A DNA stretch of 64,000 nt from Volvariella volvacea V23 (taxonomy: Eukaryota; Basidiomycota; Agaricomycetes; Agaricales; Pluteaceae), in NCBI GenBank assembly GCA_000349905.1, contig KB722747.1, forward strand, positions 717,140-781,139, given 5' to 3'. This document shows, in pieces, positions 1 through 11,847 of the stretch. The notes below the pieces were generated by a model. That model was not told the DNA's origin, did no database searches, and saw only the letters and a list, made by a program, of their open reading frames with translations. The position numbers and the translations under genes are program-made. Position 1 is the first letter of the stretch. Each line of letters begins with the position of its first letter.

Positions 1-794
1 AGAGCCCTAATTCGTCGAGCTATACCACAATTTATAGAGGGACGGTGTCGACGACGGGCGGGGATGTGAGGGTGTTGGAGGAGAAAATGCCAATGTGGCT
101 GGTGGAGTATTTGTTAATTAACAAGATACCACAGTTGGGGCCGGTGCAGAAGTTGAGCTTTGTGTTGGTACCGTGGGAAGGATATGGTAAGGGATACGGT
201 GAAGGAGAGGAGGGGGAGAAGCTGCCCGAGCTGTTGAATGTGTAAGTGGCGCTCGTCAATATGATAAGCGCTCATGTTGATGATAATTCTTTTCTCAAGG
301 TCGCAATCAAAGTTGACAGCGAGCAAAACGCTTCGCGTCAAAAAGATCGTGTTACACGTGAGTACTTTGGGCGGTGTGCTTCGCTGTCTAGTTTACGCGC
401 GTTGATCGTGTTTCTGACTTGGAAGGTACATGAACGCCTTGAAAAGATGGTGAATCCGCATAAAGATGTCCAACAGGATGGGGGTTCGATATCGCAGTCC
501 CCACCGAAGCCTGGTTCGATTAGTGGTAGTACCGCTAGTGCAGAGCGGCCTCTGCAGCAACAGCAACTACAATCGCCACAGGAAGATGGGCAGCCAGTGG
601 GTCAAGATAAGCCTGAACAGCAGCAGCAGCAACCACCGCCAAGGCCGGAAGAGATGTATGAAATACTGTGCAATGAGATGGTGTTGCCACTTGAAATGAC
701 TTTAGCGGCTGTGAGACAGTATGTATGGAGACAGGGAGGGGAAGTTGTTATGCATTACAGGAGGAAGAGGAGGTCGGGGTCAATAGGGCAGTAG
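1..794 (+). CDS. WDR48/UAF1-like protein, C-terminal part (DUF3337)
   Basis: Three exons, 1-241, 300-357 and 426-794, with the 5' end outside the window. The joined frame reads through [48 protein letters not shown] and finally [20 protein letters not shown] with a basic HYRRKRR end. This is the order of blocks in the C-terminal DUF3337 domain of WDR48, the WD40 cofactor (UAF1; fission yeast Bun107) that activates the deubiquitinases USP1/USP12/USP46. The WD40 propeller must lie upstream of base 1. A Q/P-rich low-complexity insert (bases 560-640) sits between the LTASKTLRV block and the final block. Introns of 58 and 68 bp have GT donors and AG acceptors. The final TAG is at 792-794. The family call is firm; the split into exons is by homology. 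Confidence 0.85.
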
Positions 795-1026
795 CGATTG
801 AGATTCGCTTGTGTTTGTCTTTTTTAATTGTTGTTGGACATATACACTGCTTGGTTCGTTGATCTGGGACAGAGCAGTCTCAAAATCGTTACCATTGAAG
901 CATACAGGTGTCAACAGTACCGCAATCCCAGGTATTGACGGCAAGAGGTACACAATACAAGTACACAGTACGGACATGGTTTTACGGGAATCCCAGATGC
1001 GGAATACGAGGCTTAGGAGGATTACT

Positions 1027-2041
1027 TCAGTTAGGCTGAGAGGCAATTGTCTCGTGTAAAGCCGAGATGGATGGCCTGAAAAAGTATTCTGCTTTAATTG
1101 CTCTGATAAATGGTGTGAAATTGAATCTGCGGCAGGGTTTGTTGGGATCGCCGCCAGTGAAAAAGTGCTCTTCGCCCTGGCCGATAATGGGGTTAAGCCT
1201 TTCAAACAAGGTGTCAGTAGTCCATAAAAGAAATGCATGTAAACAGAGACTCTTGCCCGGTGTTTGGGCGCTTGAACCCTGTATTGTTTGCCCAGCCTAA
1301 ATTGAGTGGTCAGCAAGGTAGGAGGATTGATTGTAAGAGTGAAAACTACTTTTTACTATAAACTCAAAGCCATCTTCTAGAGAGGACTGGTAGCAAACAA
1401 ATAGCAAACCTCATTCCTCAAGTGTTGCTCCTGCCGCCTCCTCCTCTTCGGTGACTTCCTTACATATGGAATCCCGTAGCGCATAATTCGGTGAGCCTCG
1501 TTTATCTCGGCAAGCAAATCGTTGGGACGGGGGTACATCTTCCTTATATGGCAGGAGAACGGGCAATATATTTCTGAACCTAGTTGCGTAAAATCGAAGT
1601 CATTAGCCCTATTTAATGCAGGAGGGGAGGCACATCGGTCGGTGTGAGTGATTGTAGTTAGGCGGAGTTGCTGACATACCCTTTGTACTCGGGGTTATCC
1701 CTCCAAGGCGTCAACATGGTTGGTGCACCTTCAACCCACATCGAGAATTCAATGGAATGCATTAATAGTGGAACAGAGCACCCACCTCTCTTCCAGCGGC
1801 CAACCATTCTTGCACCAAGCAATTCGCGACCCTGCACCTCAGGCCATTCTCCCTTGTGTCCGGGAGGTGATCCTACCCAGTTATCCGTTAGGAAGTTGTT
1901 GAATTCGGGCACATATTGCCGTAATTGACGGAACGCCATGAAGCTTTCATCGTTCCAACTGGGCCGACCTTGTTTGTTCCTGTCCCCATCATAACCAGTG
2001 ACAGTGTACCCCATGACCAGAGATAAACCTATGAGGATCAT
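1027..2041 (-). pseudogene. Truncated, frameshifted DyP-type peroxidase copy
   Basis: A degenerate tandem duplicate of the DyP gene just upstream of it on the same strand. It begins inside the family, at VTGYDGDRNKQG, and lacks the N-terminal domain and the GFQDG catalytic motif. It then keeps FMAFRQLRQYVPEFNNFL, GARMVGRW, TPWRDNPEYKG, the heme-side block CPFSCHIRKMYPRPNDL, and the C-terminal IIGQGEEHFFTGGDPNKP and RPSISALHETIA. Around 1420-1480 the frame breaks: the GIPYGEEV block of the intact copy needs a base that is missing here, and an in-frame TGA follows before GLLFVCYQSSLEDGF. With the 5' third lost and the frame broken it cannot make active peroxidase. Its intron positions match the intact gene, so it arose by DNA duplication and not by retrotransposition. 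Confidence 0.85.
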
Positions 2042-2743
2042 CGTCGGGAGGACATTCCTAGTAAGATATTATGGAAGAGTTGTATGAGGTGAGTGCTGTG
2101 ACTGTGCTAGTTATAGCCACAAAGCCCCAAAAGCCAACTGGTTCCGGAACGGATGCGCACTGTGAGACTTGTGACCTAGCATCTTGGATTCGCGTTGATG
2201 CACGAGTGCTTGGCATAAGTATTGTACATTATCATTGTGGCACGTTTGAAGGGTCATTTGACAATTGTAAACTTGTCAGTGACAGACATGCGACACGAAG
2301 CTTGTTTGATAGTGCCTTAACATGGAACAGAATGAGTCGATGTGTTCAGGTGACCGCCACCCTTTACGATAGAGCGACACACTCAATCGAAGCTGTCAAT
2401 GTCCCTTCCAGGCTCATTGCACGCTCGAGCATGGTCCGTTGTGTGGGGTTCAAAGTCTTGTGTGTGCAACAGCATACTAGCCATCTAGCTGTCTATTACG
2501 ACAGTAATGGTGGTGCTGTCAGCAGGGGAACGGAACGACCCTCGTCGGAGCCATTGTGTGTTCGAGTGGTATTTCACACGATCCCGGAACTTGCCGTATA
2601 GTGTGCAGGAATCCCGACATGTACAGTGTACCGTGATGTCTCTTCAAAAGTGTATATTCTTTCAACACCAATAATACAACTACGACCTCGTATAACATAC
2701 AAAGCATATCAACGCTACGCTCATAAAAGCTTGCGCCATCCCA
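2042..2743. other. Intergenic, between DyP gene and DyP pseudogene
   Basis: About 700 bp with no supported gene. An open frame on the plus strand (2071-2601) has no recognisable motif, no paralogue in the window and no clear intron signals, so I treat it as chance. Confidence 0.5.
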
Positions 2744-4579
2744 TCAGTAGGATGATCCCGAAGCTATCGTGTCATTCAAAGCAGAGATGGAAGGCATGAA
2801 GAAATATTCGCCACCAAGTGGAACAGCAAATGGTGTGAAATCGAATTGGAGACCTGGATTGTTGGGATCACCACCAGTGAAGAAGTGGTCTGGTCCTTGT
2901 CCGATGAGTGGATCCAGTCTTGCGATTTGCAATAAAAACGAGTTAAAGAGCGTAAGAAGTGAAAGCTGGTAAGTACTCACCCTGTGTTTGTAACCCTAAA
3001 GCCAGGAGCGTTTGCCCATTCTGAATTTGGCTGCATCAGGAACCAGGGACTATCGCGTACGGAAAAGTCAAACACTTACTGTTAATTTGGAAGTCAAATC
3101 CATTCTCGACTAAACTTTGGTAGCCCACGAATAATAAGCCACGGTTCAAAAGTGTCTTATTCTGGGCGTTCTCTTCAGGCGTGACTTCCTCCCCGTATGG
3201 GATTCCCTGGCGCATCATCCTATGCACATCGTTAAACGATGCGGTTAGGTCATTTGGACGAGGGAACATCTTTCGGATATGTGCTGAGAAGGGGCAGAGG
3301 GTCGACGAATCTGGAGCTGTGTAATCAAAGTCATTTGCCCTATCGTGATTACTGGTAAAACATTGGCTAAAGGGAACTATTCATCACTTACTTATTCAAA
3401 GGAGGGTTTGTGTCTTCCCAGGGTGAAAGCATCACCGGCGTGCCTGTTTACAAAGAGTAAGTAAATTAGTGGAGGACAACCACTAAGTGGGGGTTCGTGC
3501 TCACCGCTTGGCCATCGTCCGACCATTCTCGCCCCCAATAGCTGACTACCTTGTTCAGGTGTTAAAGTTGAGCCTGCTTCAGGAGGAGGCTGAACCGGAT
3601 GCTGCGCAAGGAATTGATTGAACTCGGGCACGAATTGACGGAATTGGCGGAACGCCATGAAGCTTCCGTCCTTCTGCCAGGCGACGCGGGTGGAGTCGTT
3701 GAGGTTGGGATCGCCTTCGTACCCGGTGACGAGTACACCTGGATTAACTGATTGTGGAACTCCTGGGGTGGTAGGTTCGTTGAACCCAACAACAGTTGGG
3801 TTGGAGATTCCATCCTGGAAACCAAAGCTAGGGGACATTTCAGGACAGCATGACGACACAATGAAATGATGACACTCAACTGTTCGTGGCCCTTGAAGGG
3901 AGGAGGGCGCACTTTGCCATCCAGTCGACCCAGAAGGTTGATGGACGATTGGGGGGTGTTGTATCCAAAGATGGTTAGTATGATTTGATCGATGATCTCC
4001 TGAATAATGTCTGTGCTGTGGACGGCAACAGCGATTACGGCGTGGATCTTTGTCGTGAATGGAGAGGCCCAGTCCTCGGGTTCACTGGGATCATTGGGGT
4101 TCGGGGTGTCTCCCAATATGCTGACTGCTACTGCCTCTTGGCCTTGAGCGAATGCTGGGGATCCGTGCGTTAGGCCGGTGTCGTCAATTCCAAGCTAGAT
4201 TATACGGTGAGTGCTTGGTAATCCACTAGGTGTTCAAGTGACGGACCGCTTGGAATCCAGCATGAGAAAACCCGATGGCTGCACCAGCAAACCTGAGGAG
4301 CGTGCCATCAGGATGGGCACGATGGTATTTCCTGATTTCGTCGCGTTTGACCTGGAGGTCTGCCACGGAATGCACCAACTTCGAAGTCAGGAATACTTTG
4401 AGGTGCTGCCTAAACGCGGTAGGATCGGCAATTTCGAGGAACAGGAAAGACTCTGCTCTCTTGGGAAGCCCAAGGCTGCATGAGGAGGGAGGATATTAGC
4501 AAATTGAAGAGTGAAGGATGAGGAGTGAGGCATACAGGATATCGCCTTGAATGTTGTTGAGATCAATGGGGTTGGACAT
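2744..4579 (-). CDS. DyP-type heme peroxidase
   Basis: Multi-exon gene from ATG at 4579 to TGA at 2744. The protein starts MSNPIDLNNIQGDIL and continues LGLPKRAESFLFLEIADP, the standard opening of fungal DyPs. The catalytic GFQDGISNP motif (distal Asp) comes just after a 53 bp intron (3828-3880). FRQFRQFVPEFNQFL, LGARMVGRWPSGTPVML, CPFSAHIRKMFPRPND (proximal heme His) and LIGQGPDHFFTGGDP follow. Other 3' introns: 3444-3504, 3340-3391, 3021-3079 and 2919-2980. DyPs oxidise dyes, phenolics and sometimes Mn(II) with H2O2. No secretion signal is visible at this N-terminus, so the protein may be intracellular or exported unconventionally. A TATAAAT box lies about 40 bp upstream of the ATG. Exon borders in the 5' half are less certain; one donor near 4250 looks non-standard. 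Confidence 0.9.
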
Positions 4580-5611
4580 GATACGAGTGTTGGTTCGACC
4601 ACGCTGCGAGGTTGCAGCATTTATACACCTTTTTATCGTTTACGACACTGTAAAAGTTGGCAGCTGTAATGGTGCGCGCTCTACCTCATGACTAGCAGAA
4701 CTCTCAGGATAGGGGTCGGTGAGAGGACCCTCCCGATGCTGTTATGGAAGAGCAGTGGTTCTAGAATTGAGCTCGTGCCGAATAGGACGGTATCTACCGC
4801 CATTGGGTAACGATAAATATCGAGCCCTGAGGCCTGAGGCATCGAGGGTGTCAGTGGTGGAGAGTGGAGAAAATCAGAAATTAACTGAGCTAGACTAGGT
4901 CGCTCTGGTGGCGGAATCATAGGTTGGTGAAGGCAAAAAACTTGTTATCCGTCATATTGTCAAGCTGGTGTATACGATGTTTCTCCACAGGTATGAACCA
5001 TATTGAGATGATCGCTCGTACAGCTCCACACGCATATCAGAAGATTCCAATCATTCCAAATGCCAGAAAGACCTATAGGGCCTGCAATTCAGTATAAAAG
5101 CGGGGAGAATTGCAGTGCTACAACAATAGACTTGAGTTTGAACTCGTAAGCATTTATCAAATTGGAATTCTAAGTAGATCAATGTTACGACACATAATGC
5201 CTATGCCACGACTTACTCGGTGCATGAAAGAGTCCGAGACACACATAGATAGTCAGGGATGTTGGATGGTAGCTGTTGAGGTGTTGCCGGCAGGGGACGA
5301 CTCAGGTCTATCGGTGGGAGCTTGAATCGCCCGAATTAGGATCGTATGAGCAATTTGGAGTGCTCGAAGCACCACGACGGAAGGGTCTTTCGCCTCAAAA
5401 GGTATTTCTTACGTCCTCGCTCAACCATCCCAGTTGTATACGGCGCGCTGAAGTGGTTGTTCTCGAGTTCTTGAAGTTGTCTAAACTCAATGTCCTTATG
5501 AACAAAGGTAACCAGCCAATCGGAGAATGCCGAAAATCGCGTTCCCGCCACAGACGCGACGCGGCTTCTTGTCACCACCCATTCCCGTCGCTCCCCCTCC
5601 CACTTCACGGC
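4580..5611. promoter_or_regulatory. Divergent intergenic region, DyP / SMC2 promoters
   Basis: About 1 kb between the divergent starts of the DyP gene (minus) and SMC2 (plus). A TATA-like TATAAAT on the minus strand near 4620-4630 suits the DyP gene. Open frames here show no recognisable protein, and no repeat was seen. Confidence 0.4.
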
Positions 5612-8600
5612 ATGCGGATAGAAGAGCTCGTCATCGAGGGTTGGTCTGCTTTCGTGGCCCATGAATGAGTACTCACACGACTTTGCACCTACAGGGTTCA
5701 AGTCCTACCCCGTTCGAACACAAATTACTGGTTGGGATCCATCGTTCAATGCCATTACAGGGCTTAATGGATCCGGAAAATCCAACATTCTGGACGCGAT
5801 TTGTTTTGTACTGGGTATCACGAACATGTCCACGGTGCGCCAACCTGTGTGTGTCTTTGGAAATGGCTTTTACGTTTGAACCACAGATGCGAGCGGCCAA
5901 CCAACAAGATTTGATATACAAGCGCGGTCAAGCGGGTATCACCAAAGCGAGTGTTACAATAGTGTTCGATAACTCGGATCGTTCAAGGAGTCCTGTTGGA
6001 CTGGAGGACTGTAAGCAGATAACAGTAACACGACAGGTAGGCTACACATGCGGCTTTGAGATGGATACGTCTTTCTAACAACCAACAGATTGCCCTTCCT
6101 AATGTCACCAAGTACCTCCTCAACGGCCACAAATCGCAGCAACAAAACATCCAGACGCTCTTCCAATCCGTCCAGCTCAACATCAACAACCCAAACTTCG
6201 TCATCATGCAAGGTCGCATCACCAAGGTACGACCCCCTCCCACTTCCCTCATAACGATTGCCCACCTAACATCCCCTTCTCAGGTTCTCAACATGCGCCC
6301 TCAAGAGATCCTCGGCATGGTCGAAGAAGCCGCCGGAACACGTATGTTCGAAGACCGGAAAGACAAGGCGAAAAAGACCATGTCCAAAAAGGAGAGCAAA
6401 ATCCGCGAGATTGAGGAAATCCTCAAGGCCGAGATTGCGCCCAAGCTCGAGAAGCTGCGGAACGAGAAGCGGTCGTACGTGGAGTACCAGAAGAGCGTGA
6501 CCGAGCTGGAGAAGATCGGGAGGGTGTTGAGGGCATGGGAGTGGACGGAGGCGAGGGATAGGATTGAGAAGAAGAAGAGCGAGATTGAGGGGAAGGATCA
6601 GGAGAAGAAGAGGGCCAAGGAGGAGAAGAAGACGGCGGCGAAGGATTTGGAGAGGGCTGAGAGAGAGTTGGAGAGTGTGGTGGCACAGAAGGAGAAGGAG
6701 ATGAAGAAGGGCGGCAAGTTGAAGAAACTTGAGGAAGAGGTCGGAGAGTTGGGCAAACAGGTTGTGAAAGTGCGAACGCAGAAGGAGCTGCAGGAGGCTA
6801 CGATCAAGGATGAGCAAGACTCGATGGCGGAGTTGGAGAAGGAGGTGAAGGATTTGGAAGCTGCGTATGCGGACAAGCAAAACTCTGTGAAAAAGCTCGA
6901 TGGAGAGTACAAGAAGCTGGATGAACAGCATCAGACGACTCAGAACTCGCTCAGATCGATGGAGGAGTTGCTTCAAACTCTTTTAACGGGTCTTTCTGGG
7001 AATAGTAACAAGCCCAACGCGGGTGGAGGAGGGTACATGGGTCAAATTGCCGATGCGAAGCAGAGAATAGCACAAGCCAGCACCGAAGAGGAGCAAGCGC
7101 GCGTCAAAATTTCAATGCACGAAAAGGAGCTTGCTGGGCTCACGAAGCGCTGGAAGGAAGTCGAACGCGAGGCTGGTGACGGAAAGAGAAAAGTTGAGGC
7201 GATGCAGAAGGAAGTCGACGCACTGAAGAAGCGGATTGAAAAGTGCGGGTGGAATGAAGAGAAGGAGCGGGATGGCGAGGTCAGGTTGCGGCAGGTCCGA
7301 GAGCAAGTCAGGGATTTGAGCGAGGTTGGTCGACAATGCCCCATATATGCATCAATTTATGCTAATTTTTGTCTTATAGAGACTTGAAGAGGCCCGGCGC
7401 TCGATTAGCAACCTCGACTTTCAATACGACCTACCTCACCCTCAATTCGACCGAAGAAAAGTCAAAGGCCGTGCTGGGCTGCTTATCACACTCGAAGAGA
7501 AGAATTACAAGGCCTCGACTGCGCTGGAAATCGCAGCCGGTGGCAAACTCTTCAACGTCGTCGTGGAAGATGAAAAAGTCGGCAAGGACCTGCTACAGCC
7601 CGGGAAGCTCAAGAAGCGAGTGACGATTATCCCGCTGAACAAGATCAACGCGTTCAGGATCTCCGCTCAGGTGAGCCCTATCACACCCACATGCATTTCA
7701 ATACTTATTGAACTACTATAGAAACTGGCAGCAGCAGAGCGTCTCGCACCCGGCCAAGTCCGCCCCGCCCTTTCCCTAGTCGGGTACTCGGAGGACGTAG
7801 CAGCCGCCATGGCCTACGTCTTCTCCGACACGCTCATCTGCGACGACGCCGACGTCGCCAAGAGGGTGACCTTCCACCCTGACGTCCAGACGCGCTCCGT
7901 GACGCTCGCGGGGGACGTGTACGATCCGTCTGGTACGCTGACGGGCGGTGCGTCACCGAGCGGGAATGGAGCGCTGATTAGGGTGCAGGAGTTTTTGAAG
8001 GCGGAGGAGAAGCTGAGGGAGGCGAGGAGGAGGTTGGAGGGGTTAGAGAGGGAGATGCAGGGAGGTGGTGGGGGCGGTGGGGGGAGGGAGGAGTGGAAGA
8101 GGTTGAAGAGGGAGTTGGAGATGAAGGAGCATGAGATGAAGTTGTCGCAATCTCAGTTTGAGGGGAGCAATGCTGCGAGGGTAAGGTGTCTTCTGTGTTT
8201 GATTTGACGAGTCTGATTGTTCCCCTTCTAGATTGGCTCGCAAATCGAGGCTCTTAAGGCCACTATCGAAGAGCTCAAGACCACAGCGCAGGATGCCAAT
8301 GAAAAGCAAAAGACTGCTAAAGCTGAGTGCGCGAAGCTCGAGCGAGATATGGCCGAGTTCAAGAATAACAAGGAAGGCAAGATTGATGAGCTCAAGGTAC
8401 GCGCATCGTGTGCTCTGGTTCTATTTTTGTTTTCTCCTGTCGCCTTCTGCCCGTTCTCCTTGGTGCTTGATGGGATTGGTGTCGCTGTCGACTTTGACGT
8501 CAACGATGGTGTTGATGCTGAACTGTACCTGAGATCTGGGGATGAGCATCACATGGTGTCGGTGCCCACCTTGGCACATGATAGTATACTGACTAAAGAT

Positions 8601-10631
8601 CCCATATTTTTGGCCTCCTGGCATTTTCTCGGCTGTTCTCATCGGTCTTTGGTCTTTGGTATGAAATAGGCGAATATTGCCAAGCAGAAGAAAGAAGTCG
8701 CGAAGACTCAGTTGACCGTCAAGACGAAAGCGAAGGATGTACAGACTGCGAAGCTTGAGCTTGGTAAGTAACGCTTAGATTTATCACTTGTTCCTATTAT
8801 TCATTACTCGACAACTGTCCTTGGTTCCGACTGTAGAACAATTGCAAAACGACATTGAAAGCGCCAAAGCCAAGCTCGAAGAGGCCAAAGGCGGAATCGA
8901 GAGCCTAAAGCAAGAAGTCCGCAAGCTAGAAGAGAAAATCGCCGCTCGCGAGGTAAGCACCCTTTTCTCTCCCTCCTCGTCCTACTTCCTCACCGCAACA
9001 TTCATCCATCTAGGCCGAATACGTCCAAGCCGAAGCCAAGCTCCACGAAGAACGCGCCTTCCTTTCACGTTTCGACGCCGAGATCAACGATCTCAACCAG
9101 CACATCAAAAAAAGGAAGGCTGCGATAGCACAAGCGGACCTGGACCTCCAGCGGATCGACCACGAGATGCAGGCGCTGGAGAAGGACAAGACCGCGGCGG
9201 GGAACCTGATGGCCGGTTTGGAGAAGCAGTATGAGTGGATCCAGCAGGACAAGGAGTGAGTCCGACGCTCTCCCATTCGTTGGCAGACAGGGCATCCGTT
9301 GACGATGAATGATTTTGTGTCTTTTTTTTTTCTTCTTTTGGCAGTCAATTTGGAAAAGCGGGCGGGACGTATGATTTTAGGAGTATGGATGTGAATCAGC
9401 TTCGGACGAGAGCTGAGGAGCTAGAGGCGGCTCAGCGGGGGTTGAAGAAGAAGATTAATCCAAAGGTTATGAGCATGATTGACAAGTACGTTGGCATTTT
9501 CTGTCTTTCAATTCGACTATTCCCTTTATCTCGACAAATCAACTAACCGTCGTAATCTTTTTCATTCAGCGTGGAAAAACGAGACACATCGCTACGCAAG
9601 ATGCTTGCCACGGTGCTCAAAGACAAGGAAAAGATTGAGGCTACGATCGAAGAACTGGATCGGTACAAGCGAGACGCGTTGCAGAAGACGTGGGAGAAAG
9701 TTAACAAGTGAGTTTTTGTGATTTTTCTCTTCCCTTCCTTCCCTACTTTTTCATCTTTGTTTGGGGGCTGCTGTTCGTTCGGTACGACCAACCACCGACA
9801 CCGCGTAACCGAAAATTATTTATGTATCTGCGTTTGCACCTTGTGCGCCTTTCTGCGTGCATGCGGTCAACGATGGGCTGTGACAAAGTTCACAAGCCAC
9901 TGCACACGTTTACTTGTTCGGTTCACTTGACCTCTCGCGCTCCGCGTGCGACAGTGCCAGCCGTCGTATCTCTTTAACCGGGCTTGCCATTTCCGAGACT
10001 ATGTTGGCATAATATGTCACTTGACTGTATCAACTCAGATGGACTCGCTTGCTAACGTGGGTGTTTTCGTCTCACAGGGACTTTGGCGGGATATTTGCAG
10101 AACTGCTACCTGGGAACTTTGCCAAACTGCAACCACCAGAGGGACAGGACCTGATGGAGGGATTGGAGGTCAAAGTCCGGCTTGGGAGCGTGTGGAAGCA
10201 GAGCCTGACCGAGCTGAGTGGTGGCCAACGGTGCGTTTCGTTCTCAGCTTCCTCGTATTGCTATGCCTTATGATGCATCCATATTTCGCAACAGCTCGCT
10301 CATCGCGTTGTCTTTGATCATGGCCCTCCTCCAGTTCAAGCCCGCCCCGATGTACATTCTGGACGAGATCGACGCCGCCCTGGATCTTTCGCACACGCAG
10401 CATATCGGGCAGCTGTTCAGGACGCGGTTCAAGGGGTCGCAGTTCATCGTTGTGTCGCTCAAGGAGGGGCTGTTCACGAATGCCAATGTGCTGTTCAGAG
10501 CGAGGTTCAGAGACGGAACGTCCATTGTCGAGCGGACGGCTCAGAGGTCGGTTACGAGCGGTGCGAACGAGAGGGAGGAGGAGGATGGGGCGGGTGGCCA
10601 GAGAGTTGGGAGGAGGGGTGGGAGGTCATGA
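5612..10631 (+). CDS. SMC2: SMC2, condensin subunit (15 exons)
   Basis: Exons: 5612-5639, 5695-5834, 5887-6036, 6089-6226, 6284-7324, 7380-7670, 7722-8180, 8232-8396, 8670-8763, 8837-8952, 9014-9255, 9345-9485, 9570-9707, 10078-10230, 10295-10631. They sum to 3633 nt, 1210 residues, the usual SMC2 length. The start [18 protein letters not shown] is the canonical SMC2 N-terminus. Walker [10 protein letters not shown] is at about 32-40, followed by a long charged coiled coil (from ~170), the hinge (~500-680, with [19 protein letters not shown] and the glycine-rich LTGGASPSG), and a second coiled coil. The ABC signature [11 protein letters not shown] is at ~1090-1100 and Walker [13 protein letters not shown] just after. 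SMC2 pairs with SMC4 in condensin for mitotic chromosome compaction. Intron 13 (9708-10077, 370 bp) and intron 8 (8397-8669, 273 bp) are far longer than the other introns. The donor after exon 2 (GTGCGC) is weak. Confidence 0.95.
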
Positions 10632-10838
10632 TCACTCAACTCGACGCGCTCCGTGTCCATGTCCGTGCAAATGGTCTATTAGGGAATTTGACATTACTCC
10701 ATGCTTCGTATCGTATCCCGTGCCCTGTTACTTGTAATATCTCCACCTCCATCTCCATCTCGTCTCGTCTCGTTATCTTCTCTTCTCTCTCCCTCGCCCT
10801 TCTTCTATACCGCGTTTGGGTTATAGAGCGTGTATTGA

Positions 10839-11289
10839 TTATTGTAGCAATTTGGCGATACCCATTGTTATGCATGCGAGTGCGACGTATGGCGATAGGC
10901 GTTCTCCTGCGAGAGAAGGAAAAACGGGTGAACGAAAGGAAGGGAGATTAGCATGTGTTTTGGGAAAACAGGAAGGAGGCGGTCATGGCATATAGAATAA
11001 ACCGAGAGCGAAAGAAGCATGCAAATTGTACGCACCTATCCGAGCGGACTTGAAGAACAGACCGAGGAATCTGGTGGAGCGTGAAAATAGCATGCGGTCA
11101 ATTTGCGATAGTTCGGCCAGAGCGGGAGCAAGGAGCACAAGGAGCATGAGCCCAAAACGGAGCGGGAACGCACCCTTCTTTGTTTCTGTCAATCAGCCGA
11201 GGCGCAACGGCGCGGACGTATGTGCATGTGCAGATGACGAGGAGAATAACGAGCAGGAGTGACTGGAAGTTGAAGAGCGCCGACTGCAT
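10839..11289 (-). CDS. Kish (TMEM167) small secretory-pathway membrane protein
   Basis: A 72-residue protein split over three short exons: 11174-11289, 11036-11070 (35 bp) and 10839-10906, 219 nt in total. The spliced product starts [19 protein letters not shown], then [43 protein letters not shown], ending GIAKLLQ. It matches the animal and yeast Kish/TMEM167 family nearly end to end, with the same 72-residue length, the N-terminal TM helix, the short polar loop DRNK-G and a second TM helix. Kish proteins act in the early secretory pathway (Golgi). The gene is convergent with SMC2, with 207 bp between the stop codons. The introns have GTGCGT donors. It is easy to miss because no single exon exceeds 120 bp. 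Confidence 0.92.
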
Positions 11290-11847
11290 TCGTCGTTGTG
11301 GTGAGTGTGATGACTATTGTCGGAAGTAAAAGACACACCATATCTGAGGAGTTTTATGCCCTTTGGAATGGTAGCGAAAGCGAGGCGGGCCTGGGGTGGA
11401 TGGGTGCGTTGAGTGTGGTCGACGGTGGCGTCTACGACCAGCGAACGTGGCGGATGGGGACAAATATGCGCAAATAACTTCCCTCCAGCGCCTAGTCAGG
11501 GCCCAACCGAGCCTGGTGATGTTCAGCACGAGGCCAAACTCAATCAGGGCTTGAACTTGGATGGGTTAAGTGGGCTCAACTTGCATGGATTCCTTCTGGA
11601 GAGTAATGAGCTGATGCAGCCAAGCCAGTGTCGACCGTCAATCTGATCAAGGGTCGCCCGTTCACCACTTAAAGGTGTATGGGGCGCATTTGGAGATCAA
11701 AGGGTCTCTTCAAGCCACATCCATTGCACTAGAGCCTCGCTTCGCACGGCCTCTCCTTGCCCTTCTCCGCCGACTCTAGTCTTTTTTTGTCACAATTCAC
11801 GTCAAGTTGGGTCTTTAAACACCTTTCTAATTCTATATTTTGCAATC
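11290..11847 (+). promoter_or_regulatory. Upstream region of lectin-like copy A, duplicated before copy C
   Basis: The part at about 11615-11790 is clearly homologous to 17345-17560 upstream of pseudogene C. Shared stretches include the AAGCCA(A/G)TGTCGACCGT motif, GATCAAGG-TCG-CC-TTCAC, and a near-identical CTTCGCTTCGCACGGCCTCT just before the start region. So promoter and gene were copied together. Confidence 0.6.

Noticed and set aside
2071..2601. Open frame of 176 codons, plus strand
   Set aside because: No motif, no paralogue, composition like the flanks; lies between a gene and its dead copy.
6266..6976. Long open frame antisense to SMC2 coiled coil
   Set aside because: Leu/His/Arg-rich product typical of the reverse strand of Lys/Glu-rich coiled coil; SMC2 is certain here.
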